Assembly: GCA_021613335.1 (NCBI GenBank) | Contig: JAJTWR010000392.1 | Span: 684,001-748,000 of the forward strand | Direction of reading: 5' to 3' | From: Whitmania pigra | Taxonomy: Eukaryota > Annelida > Clitellata > Hirudinida > Haemopidae | Length of the DNA stretch: 64,000 nucleotides | In this document: positions 37,761 through 49,739 of the stretch, in pieces | How the letters are laid out: every line of letters begins with the position of its first letter | Position numbering within the stretch: position 1 is the first letter of the stretch | Notes under the pieces: generated by a model | Database searches by the model: none | What the model saw: the letters and a program-made list of their open reading frames with translations, nothing else | What the model was told of the DNA's origin: nothing | Made by a program: the position numbers and the translations under genes

Positions 37761-38046
37761 GTCAGATGAAGCAAGAAAAATAAAGGTTTCTGTTACAAAT
37801 AAATAACTAATTAATGTAGAAGTTTATAAATTAATTGTAAATGGCTGAGCAATACGTGTTAAGAGATCTGGAAAAAAATGTTTTGGGTGATTGATAGTAG
37901 TATTTTATCAATTTATAGATAATGCGCTATCGTCAAGTCAATTATAGCGTCAATCTTTAAGTGTCAAAAATGGAAAAACGATGCGAAGGCGATCGTGTAA
38001 ATAATGATAACGATATTAAGTCCGAGTTTAATGTAACTGCTAAATT
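37761..38046 (+). pseudogene. Ghost 3' end of a second saratin-like gene
   Basis: GAGTCAGATGAAGCAAG... here aligns with the last exon (AAGTCAGAAGAAGCTAAATAA) of the saratin-like gene, and the next ~250 bases align with that gene's 3' flank at 38931-39186 (shared blocks AATAAATAA, GAAAAAAATGTTTTG, GCGTCAATCTT, AATGATAACGATA). Nothing upstream of the terminal exon survives. Confidence 0.55.
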
Positions 38047-38364
38047 ATGATACAATATAATTTAATACAGTATTTAATATATTTAATATAGTATATTCCA
38101 ACGGAACATCAAGTATACTTCAACACTAAAATTATTCGCCGGTGTTAAATACGAAACCCGTCTGGACAAGTGATTCTTATTAAAATGCTTGTTCAAGATT
38201 TTGTTAATAATAATTTGTTTATATAGTATTGATTTTGACGTGGAAATATTAAATAAACTAAAATTGATCATTTGCATTTTTTAATTTCTTTTTGTAACGA
38301 GTTATCCACCGACACATAACCATATTTGTTTATGTAGTAACGCATTATCCATCGACTAATAAGC

Positions 38365-38371
38365 TATAAAA
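38365..38371 (+). promoter_or_regulatory. TATA box of the saratin-like gene
   Basis: TATAAAA, 63 bases upstream of the ATG. It predicts initiation near 38,395 and a short leader. Confidence 0.6.
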
Positions 38372-38433
38372 TGACCAATGTTTCAGATGATGTTCAGTTT
38401 GAAATTGTTGAATTCAAATTAATTAGTTAAATC

Positions 38434-38949
38434 ATGAAGTATTTTCTGATTTCTTTATTTTGCGCCGCAAGCCTGACGATCTCGACTACATCTTCAGAGG
38501 ATCGTGAAGGTTAAAAGTTAACTTCTATTTTCTAAACATCTCTCAAATTTAATGTTATGTTACTTACAATTTCACTAAAATTAAATGTATCTGATTGGTG
38601 TTATTTTGAACAGATTGTTGGGAATTTTACGCAAACAGAAAATATGCATCGTTTGATGATGGTTTTAAGAAGGGCAATGATCTTGACGAATGCCAAAAGA
38701 CGTGTTATAACACAGACCTTTGCTACATCGTCTTTGAAGACACAATCAACAACGAATGTTATTACAATGTGATTGATGGCGAAGAGTTAGACGAAGATAA
38801 ATTTGTCGAAGATGAAAACTTCAGAGAATATTATTTGATATCCTGCGAGGCAAACGGTGATAATGCATAAAACTTAATTATAATGATTTGTCATATTCAA
38901 TATATTCTTATATACAGGTGCAGGTGATAAGTCAGAAGAAGCTAAATAA
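38434..38949 (+). CDS. Saratin/LAPP-like secreted protein (leech anti-platelet family), 116 aa
   Basis: Exons 38434-38509, 38614-38856, 38918-38949, phases 1/2 joined correctly, ending TAA. A signal peptide (MKYFLISLFCAASLTIS) precedes a mature chain of ~95 residues. Exon 2 encodes one compact domain with six cysteines (DCWEF, DECQK, KTCYN, DLCYI, NECYY, ISCE) and an acidic second half. The cysteine pattern and long stretches of identity match, as I recall it, saratin of the medicinal leech. Saratin binds collagen and blocks von Willebrand factor-dependent platelet adhesion; the related LAPP has a PAN/apple-like fold. Activity cannot be read from sequence. A tandem relic lies upstream. Intact, TATA-driven, and the strongest sign that the organism is a leech. 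Confidence 0.88.
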
Positions 38950-39186
38950 GACAAGATAAATCATCTATTCTAAAAATTAATGTTTTCGTTAAAAATAAAT
39001 AATTAATCACTATCAATAAGTTTCAAAAATTATTTTCTAACTGATTAATCAAACTACGTTTTAAGATATTTGAAAAAAATGTTTTGAGAGACGTCAATCT
39101 TGAAGTTTCTGAAATTAAAAATGATGTCAAGATAACCATGTCAATAACGATAATGATAATAAGCCCGAATTTAATGATACTGATAT
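38931..39186 (+). repeat. 3' flank repeated upstream of the saratin-like gene
   Basis: Direct-repeat partner of 37761-38046. The pair marks an old tandem duplication of the saratin-like locus. Confidence 0.55.
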
Positions 39187-39929
39187 GTTATTGTAATATT
39201 TGCAATTGGAGTTTATAAATTTGTGTTAGTATTAATTTTGTCGATGGACTATATTCATTGTTGTTATTGAGAACGAACAACATCAAATTCTACTTGTAAG
39301 TGATTTAGCAAAACACACTGATGGTATTTGTGAGTATTTGATCGATCCAGATGTGGGTTGTGGGTAAAGCAGCTTGTTTGGCAGTCATCTCTGTAAGTTC
39401 TACCAATAGCCTCTGGAAAGGTATATGCTCATCACGGCCTCTTGCTAAAGTAGCTTCCTAAGATTTTGTCATTGCCTGCAACAACCGCTGTAATCGAAAG
39501 AAATTTCAGTGCATATTCATTTATCCAAAATGATAAACGGAACCGACTCACCACAAGCAGGGCTGGAAAACTGGTTTTATTTATTAAAAAAAGCTTTAAT
39601 TACTTCAGAAGATAATCACAACTATGAAGCAGAAGATGAATAATCTGAGAAGGATGAAGACAGTGAATTTTATGAAATGGACTCAGAACTTGATTTAAAT
39701 TAGCGCTGTCGTTCTGGTTTTGTATTGTTTTTTTTTTGCTTACGTTGCAATAAATCAGTTTATCTAATCATGAACTATCATTTTTTAGCAAATTAAAAAA
39801 AGCATTAAAAACATCAAAAAACAATTTAAAAAAACATAAAAAACTCGAACATAAAAACTTTTTTTTTTACATCTCCAGTCCACACTTGCTGGATTGCTAA
39901 ACAAGAAACTCACATCAGATAGATTTGTA
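39187..39929. other. Spacer with short acidic open stretches, unidentified
   Basis: Contains acidic plus-strand stretches near 39,640-39,700 (KDEDSEFYEMDSELDLN) bounded by stops. These may be remnants of an element, but no family was recognised. Confidence 0.3.
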
Positions 39930-40745
39930 TTAAGTCTGATTTCTCTCCTCAGGGCAGATTGGGCCAGACATTCTATGAGGAAACCTGCACATTTTTATCT
40001 TCCTGAGGGCGTGGTTTGCCATGTGCTTCTTACGACCTGGGTCGAGAGGAAGCTCACCGCATTCCACCAGTAGAGACGAGGCACTTGTTCCCCTCATGCC
40101 GCCACAGCAGATCTTTAGCGCTTGGTACTGAAGATTGTCGTAGATGTCCCTGATCTGATTGCACCCCAGGTCTATCATCTCGCAGCCATAATCGAGGATG
40201 GAGCGTATGGTGGCTCTGCAGACTTGTAGCAGAATAGATTTGCTAGTACCCCATGAGCTTCCCGAGATAGCTCTCATTGCATGGAGTCTTTTCAAGCAAC
40301 GTGTCTTGACAGCCTCTGCCTGAGCTGACCAACTTAGTTTTGCGTCTAGTACGATTCCTAAAAAGGTGGCCGTTTTCTAATACGACTGGTTCGGAGAAAG
40401 CTGATCCAATCCTCTCTTGAATGCTTCTATTATGGAAGATGTTGTGGTTCCATTCCAATGGTTTGCACCTGACACTTATCTCGGAAGTTTGTCCTATGAT
40501 CTCCTCTCTCCTAATAAAGTCGAAAGCTTTTTCCAAGTCTAAGAAGACTCCAAGAGTCATCTGCTTCTTGGTTGAAGATGAGGCAATATCCTCGTCTTTT
40601 TATGAAACCAGCTTGGTACTGGTTCAACAGGTTTTTGCTCTCTAGGAACCATCTGAGTCTCGTGGTAATCACCCGCTCCAGAAATTTGCAAAAAATGGAC
40701 GTCAGAGAGATGGCGAGGTAAGAGGAGGGCAGCTCGGGGCTCTCC
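39930..40745 (-). mobile_element. Jockey-superfamily LINE reverse transcriptase, degenerate
   Basis: Minus-strand fragments in order: YLAISLTSIFCKFLERVI...YQAGF, then VFLDLEKAFD, an internal gap of the palm, and then FLGIVLDAKLSW and KRLHAMRAISGSSWG...RSILDYG. These are the classic reverse-transcriptase palm and thumb motifs of non-LTR elements. The YxDD box is missing and frames shift at least twice, so it is inactive. Confidence 0.8.
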
Positions 40746-41809
40746 TTTCCAAGTAATTTTAAACGACCCTAAATAACGAAAAAATTAAGTAGCCAATAAA
40801 TTATATGCTAAAATTAACTCCTATTTATTGGAAACAATAAATGTCGATAATATGCCATTAGAAATTTACATTTGCTAAGAATGAAAACTTGAAAAAATCA
40901 ATAGTAATTCAATTGGTTATTTTAGAGATTTAATGATGATGATGATGATCCATTGAAAAATACTGAGATTAACAACGTTTGGTTGCAAAGACACAGTTTA
41001 AGGTCATGTTTATATTTATTTTTTTTAATTTATGAATGTTTGAGATGTGTTTACTTACTTGCTGTTGTAATAAAAGCAGCAATAACAATGTTATTATTAT
41101 ATAAAACAATAATAATTGAGAAAGTTTATATTATTGAGGTTTTTTTTTCAATTGCGTGAATGGCCCTGGCTATTAACTCTGAGATTATTGTTTAAAACTG
41201 TTACTAAAAAAAATTTTGTTGTGTTGTGACTGAGATAAAATAAAAAAAATAAAAATTTTTATTAGGAGGCTTAACAATGTTATATCGGTGTGACCTTTTA
41301 AATTATTTTATTTAAAATTAAAAACTTTAAAGGTTTTCGCTCGAGAGATCTTTTTTTTGAGAAATTTGAATTTTTATTATCTTTGAAAATATTTTTAAAT
41401 GTATCAGCTGTGAAGGTCAGCGAGAATTGCCAAGCCAATTGTTCAGGTGTAAAATAAACCACATAAATTACATGTTCTTAATATTCGTTTATTCGAATCA
41501 TCATTAATGTAATACCAATAACATAATAATATAAAATATTATAACACAATACTGATACAGTGATAGCGGCTCTCAAATGATAACTAAAACTAGCGGTTAA
41601 ACAAATTAAAGTCCTAAAAAAACGATTATATTTTTGCTGTGATAAATTCAAAGTTAAAAGGTGTAGGGCTTTGGAGCAGAGAAAATTGGCAAAACATAGA
41701 TGCTCAGATCTCCTCAAAGGATGCTCAAGGACCGTCTAAAGTCACCATCTGCATTTGAATGATTTAATATCTAAACGGTTTTTTTCTGCTACGTTACAAT
41801 TCAACTGCT

Positions 41810-41856
41810 CATAAAAAGGGTTAGTTTACAACGAAATTTAGTCACACGCGAGAAAG
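41810..41856 (+). promoter_or_regulatory. TATA-like box and spliced leader of CAP gene 7
   Basis: CATAAAAAGGG near 41810-41820 (the first T of TATA is C here), donor AGAAAG|GTAATTTTG at 41857, acceptor TATTATTCAG ending 41950, five bases before the ATG. Confidence 0.6.
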
Positions 41857-41955
41857 GTAATTTTGTGTCATCACATCATTAAGAGCATCAGAGAATGATA
41901 TCCTTTATTATCAAATTAAACTTTTAAATTTTAATCTTAATATTATTCAGTGAAA

Positions 41956-43224
41956 ATGAAGGAAATCATATTTGCAATTTTCTCCTTCCTGGTTTTGGTT
42001 CACTGCAAATACCCAAGCTCAGCTGAAAAAGAAGCACTGGTTGAAGCTTTGAACAAACACAGGAGGGAAGCGTTACTCGACAATCAGCTAGCAGTTTGTA
42101 TTATTATTGAAATTCCATTAATTATAGAATATAACTTATATTACTTTAATACAGTTATTTCATAACGATTCTACACTAATTGTTCTTCCCCTAACTTATA
42201 TTTCATTTATTTGTTAATGCAAGCAGTAACCTGTAGGACATTTTTTTTCAAGATACGCATTGTTGTATAATTGAAGTCTTTATTTTCAAATTTTGCACTT
42301 TAACTGTAAACAGTTATAGTCGCATTAATTTAATTTTTCAATAGTCGATGTGTACAAATAAAACAGGCTTTATTGTACTGAATAACATCAAGTTGCTTTC
42401 ATCTTCATTTCAGCATTGGGATGACCGTTATGCCAACTTTTCTCAAAAAGCAGTGCAATCTTGCAAAAAAGTGAGAAAATTTTCTGGACTCAGTGAGCAC
42501 GTGTCCACAGCTAACTCCAACTACTTGGTGGAGGCAGTGGATTTTTGGGTTCACGACGGCAAAGAGGATGTAAAGCTCGGATGCCCGAGATCTGCCTGCA
42601 ATGACTACTACGTCGTAAGAATACAAACATGAATCATGTTTAGAATCTTTTAATAACTTAACTAATAGTCTCATTAGTTAACAGTCATAACTAAGCGTTA
42701 GATATTTAACATAATGACTTATAGACACATAGTGAACCAATGAGGAGAATTCCGAAGAAACACAAGCTGCTCACAAATAACATTTATCATCACATTTAGA
42801 ATGGTCGAATAACTTTATATGTTAATGTTATGGTGCATCGAGGTTATAGATTTTTTTTATTTTAATTTTATTTCTTCAGTTAACTCCTTTAATGGTGGAA
42901 TTTCTATTTCTTAACATGAAATCCTGAACTTGCAGCTGATAAGCTCACCTCTCTCAAAAATTGGATGCGCTTATAAGCACTGTCCGAACCTTGGAGGTGT
43001 CTACGTTGTTTGTCAGTACGATTTCATGTGAGTAGCCTTCCATCAAAACTTTGCACTTTATTATTTATTTACTTAACTTATTAATACTTGTCTATTATTA
43101 ATTGATCTTTTGATGACCATTTTCGTAAAACAATAATAATAGTAATAAGACTTAATTAATATTAAGTTTGTAATCAATTTAAAAATGTTAATATCACATA
43201 TTATTTACATTCAGTCTTCACTAA
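41956..43224 (+). CDS. CAP-array gene 7: secreted divergent CAP-like protein, 146 aa
   Basis: Exons 41956-42093, 42414-42614, 42936-43027, 43215-43224, open throughout with conserved phases. Signal peptide to about residue 17 (FLVLVHC). First helix LVEALNKHRREALL, then HWDDRYANFSQKAVQSC, EHVSTANSNYLVEAVDFW, GCPRSACNDYY and IGCAYKHC...GVYVVCQYDFILH. Six mature cysteines, as in gene 2. Its exon 2 and following intron are almost identical to the second half of dead gene 4, which implies recent exchange between them. Upstream sequence from ~41,300 is a diverged copy of the flank seen before genes 4 and 6. Confidence 0.85.
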
Positions 43225-43774
43225 GATGAGAAGGATCAGAAACTCGGAAAATTCTCGGTCAATTAAAATAACGTTTACCAAATTTAATTAAATTGAATAA
43301 CTTTCATAATTTCATTAATTTAAATTTAAACAATAAAACGATAAATGAAAAACTCTTTTGAATTGTTATATAATAATATCGAATTTTTTTTTGGGGGGGG
43401 GAATGACGATAATATTTAAGAGATAGATGAGATTTTTTTGATGAGTTGGATTTATAAAATAAATATATTAAAAATATTAATTAACTATAGAAAAACTATA
43501 ATATAAATATAAATAAAGAAATAATATATATAAATTGTAGACCACTAAAAACATAACATTTTTAAACTGGGTTGCCTGATGTTCCAATCGGAAATTTGGC
43601 ACTGATTATGTAATTCGCAACATCAATTTGTAATTTTTTTTAGAATTATTCTTACTGATACTTAAACTTCTGAAATCCCACTTTCTCAAAGAGAAATACG
43701 AGTATGGTCGATTGACGTAACTCCAAATTAAGCTTATTTTTAAAGTTTATTTTTGATTTAATCCCATTGCATCG
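43225..43774. other. Spacer after CAP gene 7, nothing recognised
   Basis: AT-rich DNA with a short G run at ~43,393; no coding or repeat structure identified. Confidence 0.5.
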
Positions 43775-43782
43775 TTCTATGA

Positions 43783-44535
43783 CAGCAATGGGCAAACTAC
43801 GACCCGGCGGCCGTTTCAAGCTACACATGAAAAGACCATCCAAAATGTGAATAAATATAGCAAATCACTGAATGACCTGCATGAAGAATTCTGCCGTCGG
43901 TTTTCAGATTTTGAAAAAATTGAAAAGTCACTTCAGCTGGTGGCCTGTCCCTTGTCACAGAGCCCAGAAACAGACCCACAAGAAGTGCAATTGGAACTAA
44001 TCGATCTTCAATCTGATGCAATCTTAAAAGAGAACTTCCGCTCTCTTCCATTAAAAGAGTTCTATGCCTCACTTAAAGATGACTGTTTTCCAAACCTCCG
44101 GGGGATGGCACAGAAGATTTTGGCCTTGTTTGGCTCGACCTACGTGTGTGAACAGACGTTTAGCGTCATGAAGATCAATAAATCCTGTCACAGATCCCAG
44201 TTAACTGACCAACACCTCAGATCTATTCTGCGAATTGCTACAACAATGCTAACGCCTGACTTTGATTCCTTAACAAGAAAGGGAGACCAACAACACTGTC
44301 CCCACTAAAATTGAAGATACTATTTTATTAAAGAAATACATTGAATAAAAGTTTTGTAAAATAACTCTTTTTATGCTTTTCTACCTTAAATTAATCTAAA
44401 CATTTAATGTTACAAATATAAATTTAATTTATATTAATTCACACATACACACCGTCCATCTACTCTTGGTCCGGTCCCCGGGTCCAATATATGAACCCAT
44501 TGCGGCCCTCGAGTCAAAAAGTTTGCCCACCCCTG
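43783..44535 (+). mobile_element. hAT element 1, internally deleted, with perfect 8-bp target duplication
   Basis: The 753-bp element begins CAGCAATGGGCAAACTACG and ends AGTTTGCCCACCCCTG, which pair as hAT-type terminal inverted repeats (CAG..TGGGCAAACT). It is flanked by TTCTATGA at 43775-43782 and 44536-44543. It carries only the C-terminal quarter of a transposase, so it must have been moved by another copy. Confidence 0.9.
43847..44308 (+). pseudogene. hAT transposase C-terminal fragment
   Basis: A 153-codon open stretch of the GTF2IRD2/EPM2AIP1-like hAT transposase class. The C-terminal dimerisation block reads FGSTYVCEQTFSVMKINKS and then HLRSILRIATT. The N-terminal BED/zinc finger and catalytic parts are missing because of the internal deletion. 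The fragment is open, so the deletion may be fairly young, but no start or promoter supports host use. Confidence 0.8.
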
Positions 44536-44809
44536 TTCTATGATAACTCATCTCTAACTTTCAACCAGTTTTTTAATATTATTTATTATTTTGAAGTAAT
44601 TTTGTTCTACAATTTTTTGGATCGTTCAAATAATGGTTTATTACCTTCTTATGGCAATTTGCATCTCTGAAATAAACAAAATCACGTTTTTAAGATATTT
44701 ATCTGTTCCCTCTCAGTATCATTAAGCCTCTTTCCATCTATGATTAACATCACTTAATCTTACCTTTAGCTTAAACAATTTATGGGCATGAGAACATATA
44801 AGCAGTTAC

Positions 44810-46098
44810 CAGGGTTTCTTTCAGGCATTATTGTTCGGGGGGGGGGGCATTTCATGAGTTTGGGGGGGGCAGTATTTCGTGCCAAATACAAGTTTAAAAT
44901 CAAATCACGCACAACCTCAGTTCAATAATTATATTTTAGGTAAAACCATATTGAAAATCATTTATACAGACTAAAATTTTAAATGTGTTTAATAACTGAA
45001 ATGTTTAAAAAAATTTTAAACACCGAGGTTTTTTGAGAGCATATAAATCTACTACTCTATCAAGAAAATCTTCCGTTGGAACTTCGGGACCTTCAATGCT
45101 TATGGTCATACAATGAGTTAAAGTTTCTGGTAGCATTCTATTTCTTGCTTTGCTTAGAATCCTGTTCATTGTACTGAATGATCTTTCAACTGAAGCAGTA
45201 GTTAATGGAATTACAAAAAGAATTGCACAAAGCCTTTGTAGTTCGCACTATCCCAAATCAGCTTCCAATATTTTGTTCAATGGGTTTTCATCTGTTTTGT
45301 ACTTTTTGCATTCAACCACAGATTTTATAAAAAATTTAAAAGATTTTAAATCCTCAACTACAGCTTCTGCATTTAGAATGGGAAAGTTGTTACAAAAAGT
45401 TATGATGTCTTCGTCTTGAATACCTGACATTGATTCAAAAGTTTCAAATTGACTTGCAAATAACATAATCTCAATCGATTTGTCATTAAATCTGTCTTAT
45501 ATTTCTTTGATGACAGTTTCACAATACCTCTTCATTCCTGTTAATACGCTTGTAGCACTTTCATCTTCAACCAGGTGTGTTTCTAATTTTATCTAATCAA
45601 CTTTGCATTTAATCTTTTTTTGTAAAAGACTCTCGATATCTTTTTGTTGAAGTAATCAATGGGATGACTTTAGTCAAACTTAAATCTTTTTTTTGTAAAG
45701 CATTGCTGAGAAAAGAGACTGCACTGAGAATTTCATTCATAACTTGGCAGGTGATTATAAAACTTTCATCTCTAATCTCAAGCAAAATTTCACCAGCTAA
45801 TGAAGCCAAATTTTCTCCTTCTTTGTGAATATGCTCACATGCTATCAAAATTGATTTTAAGTTTCTGAAGACAGCATTCACAATCCTGTGGTGGGTCAGC
45901 CATCTCACTTCAATACCTTCAAACAAACCAGATACTAAATATCTTAGTTCAAAGACATGTTAACAAATAAGTTTTTCGATCGCTACGGATGGTAGGAAAT
46001 TTTTTTTTAACTTTTTTGTCTTAGATTTATAGGTTTTTACAAACACTTTTATTCTGAATTTTTTTCGGCCCCCGAAGGTATGCCTGAAAGAAACCCTG
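44810..46098 (-). mobile_element. hAT element 2, degenerate, with perfect 8-bp target duplication
   Basis: The 1,289-bp element has inverted ends CAGGGTTTCTTTCAGGCAT (left) and ATGCCTGAAAGAAACCCTG (right). GCAGTTAC flanks it at 44802-44809 and 46099-46106. The minus strand carries broken transposase pieces (WLTHHRIVNAVFRNL near 45,900; TASVERSFSTMNRILSKAR near 45,180), of the ZMYM1/THAP12-like hAT type. G homopolymers mark the left subterminal part. Confidence 0.9.
45032..45926 (-). pseudogene. hAT element 2 transposase, broken into three frames
   Basis: Fragments at about 45926-45609, 45466-45248 and 45240-45032 read consecutively along the minus strand: central region, linker, then the dimerisation domain (ERSFSTMNRILSKARNRML, DLYALKKPR). 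Stops and shifts separate them. The N-terminal part is absent. Confidence 0.75.
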
Positions 46099-46732
46099 GC
46101 AGTTACATTAAGTTTTATTATTATTTTTATTAAAAATATTCACTGTAATTCGCTTAGCGAATTTTTATGAGCCTTGAAAAAAAAGTGTTTCCAGGTAAGA
46201 AGAGATGCTGAAGAACATCAATGGCATTACAGTTGAGTTTTACTCACTTCATCAAGTGAATAATATATAATATAATAAGCAATTTGCAGGAAAGTAACTG
46301 GATATGATATTCTTTGTCCCTTGTATAAGCTATGCTGACATAGATCAACTTTCGGTTACCAATTGATCCTGTACTCGGTCACGGGGCATTAATAAAATAT
46401 GGCCCTTCATAAAATAAAATCCAGTTGAATTTCCTTGTTACTTGTTACTCCGCCTTGGAGCTCCGACACGGATCCTCAGAGGAGTTTCCCCCGTCTTCAA
46501 ACGCTTCGGGCCCTTGAATCTTCTTAAGTTTTCGGGAGGAGGGCCGCATCCGGTGATCAGTCGGATGATCATGTCTTTCTGGACCCAACTCTTAGCGCCG
46601 GCTATGAGAGGCACTCGTTGGCCCTGTTATGTCGGTCACTGCTGACGACGGCAATAAGTGCATCACATCAATACTTTTTTTTTTACTTTTTTTGACAGCA
46701 GCCAAACATGTTATTGTTCAAACGGCCTGGAT

Positions 46733-48037
<1,305 letters not shown>

Positions 48038-48554
48038 CTGATATTATTGCTAGTTTTTTTTATTGAAAAACGATGGATATTTTTTTATAATGTGCAACAG
48101 CTTCTATTAACGTCTATTAAAATTTAATAGTCTTTACAATTTACAAAATGTACCAATCTATCCAGAAAACGCAAAACCAAGTCTTTATGAGGGGCAACAA
48201 AAAAAAATATATATTATAAAATTTTAAAAAATATCAGTAAAACTATATTCTAAATCAAAGCGTAATATAATAAAAGTGTATTATCCTCACCCATTGGCCG
48301 TAAACAATTGGATAGCCATGAGGCTTCTACAAACAAAAATAAGGCATTCAACGGTATAACACACAGGACAATGGATAAGTATAGTTCTCAGGGTTTTCAA
48401 ATTTTTTGAATTTCTCGAGATGTCATTTTAACAGGTCGTGGATGACTGATGCCGATGTTGACAAGTAGAATCGATAATGTTAACATCAGCTTCTACATAA
48501 GAACATCTGCGTCCGTGGCTAAGACTCGTGACTTTAGAATCGGCAAAATTAAAG

Positions 48555-49421
48555 ATGAACGGACAGTTATTCATTGTTTTTTTATCCCTCCTTGTTGTGG
48601 CAGTCTGCGATATGCCTACCTTGGCACAACGTCAGGAGTTTTTGGAGGCTTTGAACAGGTTCAGGAGCGAAGTGTCCCCCACTAACCAGCCTGCAGTTTG
48701 TTTTGAGCTAAATTTTGAAAAGTCTTTCATTTGACGACTAATTGAAATCGTTTTTAATGACTTCAATTTAAAAAAAAATTATTAACATGACTTCGTTCGT
48801 TTTAGCAATGGCATGATTGGTACGCCCAAATGTGTGATCTTATCCTGAGCAAATGTGGCGTAAACGATGACGTAATACAGGGTGCCAGTTACTTCGTGTC
48901 CAGATCTCCGTCCTCAAACTACCTGCTAACTGCACTCAACTTTTGGGTCCAAAAAGGCAAAGAGGATATGCAGAAGGGCTGCAAAGAAATCGTCTGCAAG
49001 TTTTACATCGGCGTAAGACTTACTTTAACTGTACTTTCATCACACTTTAAGAAACTATATTTTTGAACAATTATTTTTGAGGTAGTTTTTTTCATATTTT
49101 CTTTTAAATCTTGTATTTTATGAAATCACTAACTTTGGTAAATCATTAGATGTTTTATTACAGTTATGTACTTTCAGCTCATGCGTGGATTAGTCAGTCG
49201 CATTGCCTGTGGTTACAAGAATTGTTCAAATCTTGCTGGAGTCTATGTCGTCTGCCGTTACGATTACTTGTGAATATCATTTAATTCCTAACATTTCTAT
49301 AAAACTAATTTCATTGAATGTATTTATTTAATTTCTCAGACACCGAAATTATTAAGATGATAGGATAACATTTTAAAATACATGTTAAGATGTGTTAACA
49401 TTTATTTCCAGTGCTCACTAA
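48555..49421 (+). CDS. CAP-array gene 8 (B type): secreted divergent CAP-like protein, 149 aa
   Basis: Exons 48555-48695, 48806-49012, 49178-49269, 49412-49421, all open with matching phases. Signal peptide about residues 1-18 (LFIVFLSLLVVAVC). First helix FLEALNRFRSEVSP (Phe replaces the usual His), QWHDWYAQMCDLILSKC with two extra cysteines, GASYFVSRSPSSNYLLTALNFWV (the CAP GENxY-like segment), GCKEIVC, IACGYKNC and GVYVVCRYDY. This is the intact B-type reference; gene 5 is its frameshifted twin. The promoter is unclear: no TATA at the A-type spacing. Confidence 0.83.
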
Positions 49422-49739
49422 AAGTCAAAGATGCCATTTCACTTTCAAAAGAAGCTTAAAAAGAAAATATAAATTTCTTTGAATAACTCAAAATTAAAGT
49501 GTACTCAAGATACGAATTAATTTAACAAACCTCGAACGTGCTAAATTGTGTATTTTATATTTTTCAGAAATTAAGTTAATTAGGTGGGTGTTTAAAGACA
49601 GTCACGATAATTTTGTCAGTTTGATGAAATAGTTTCAAGACCCACTAGGGCAGATGGAATATCAATTAATAATCCAAACTATTAAGTTAACCTAAAATTA
49701 AATTGTTTAATAATGTTGATTACGATTCATCGAGACATG

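Noticed and set aside
43821..44072. Minus-strand frame in hAT element 1
   Set aside because: Antisense shadow of the transposase fragment, which has recognisable motifs on the plus strand.
46442..46645. 67-codon frame in GC-richer DNA
   Set aside because: No family resemblance, splice context or repeat partner; possibly old transposon debris, but this cannot be supported.
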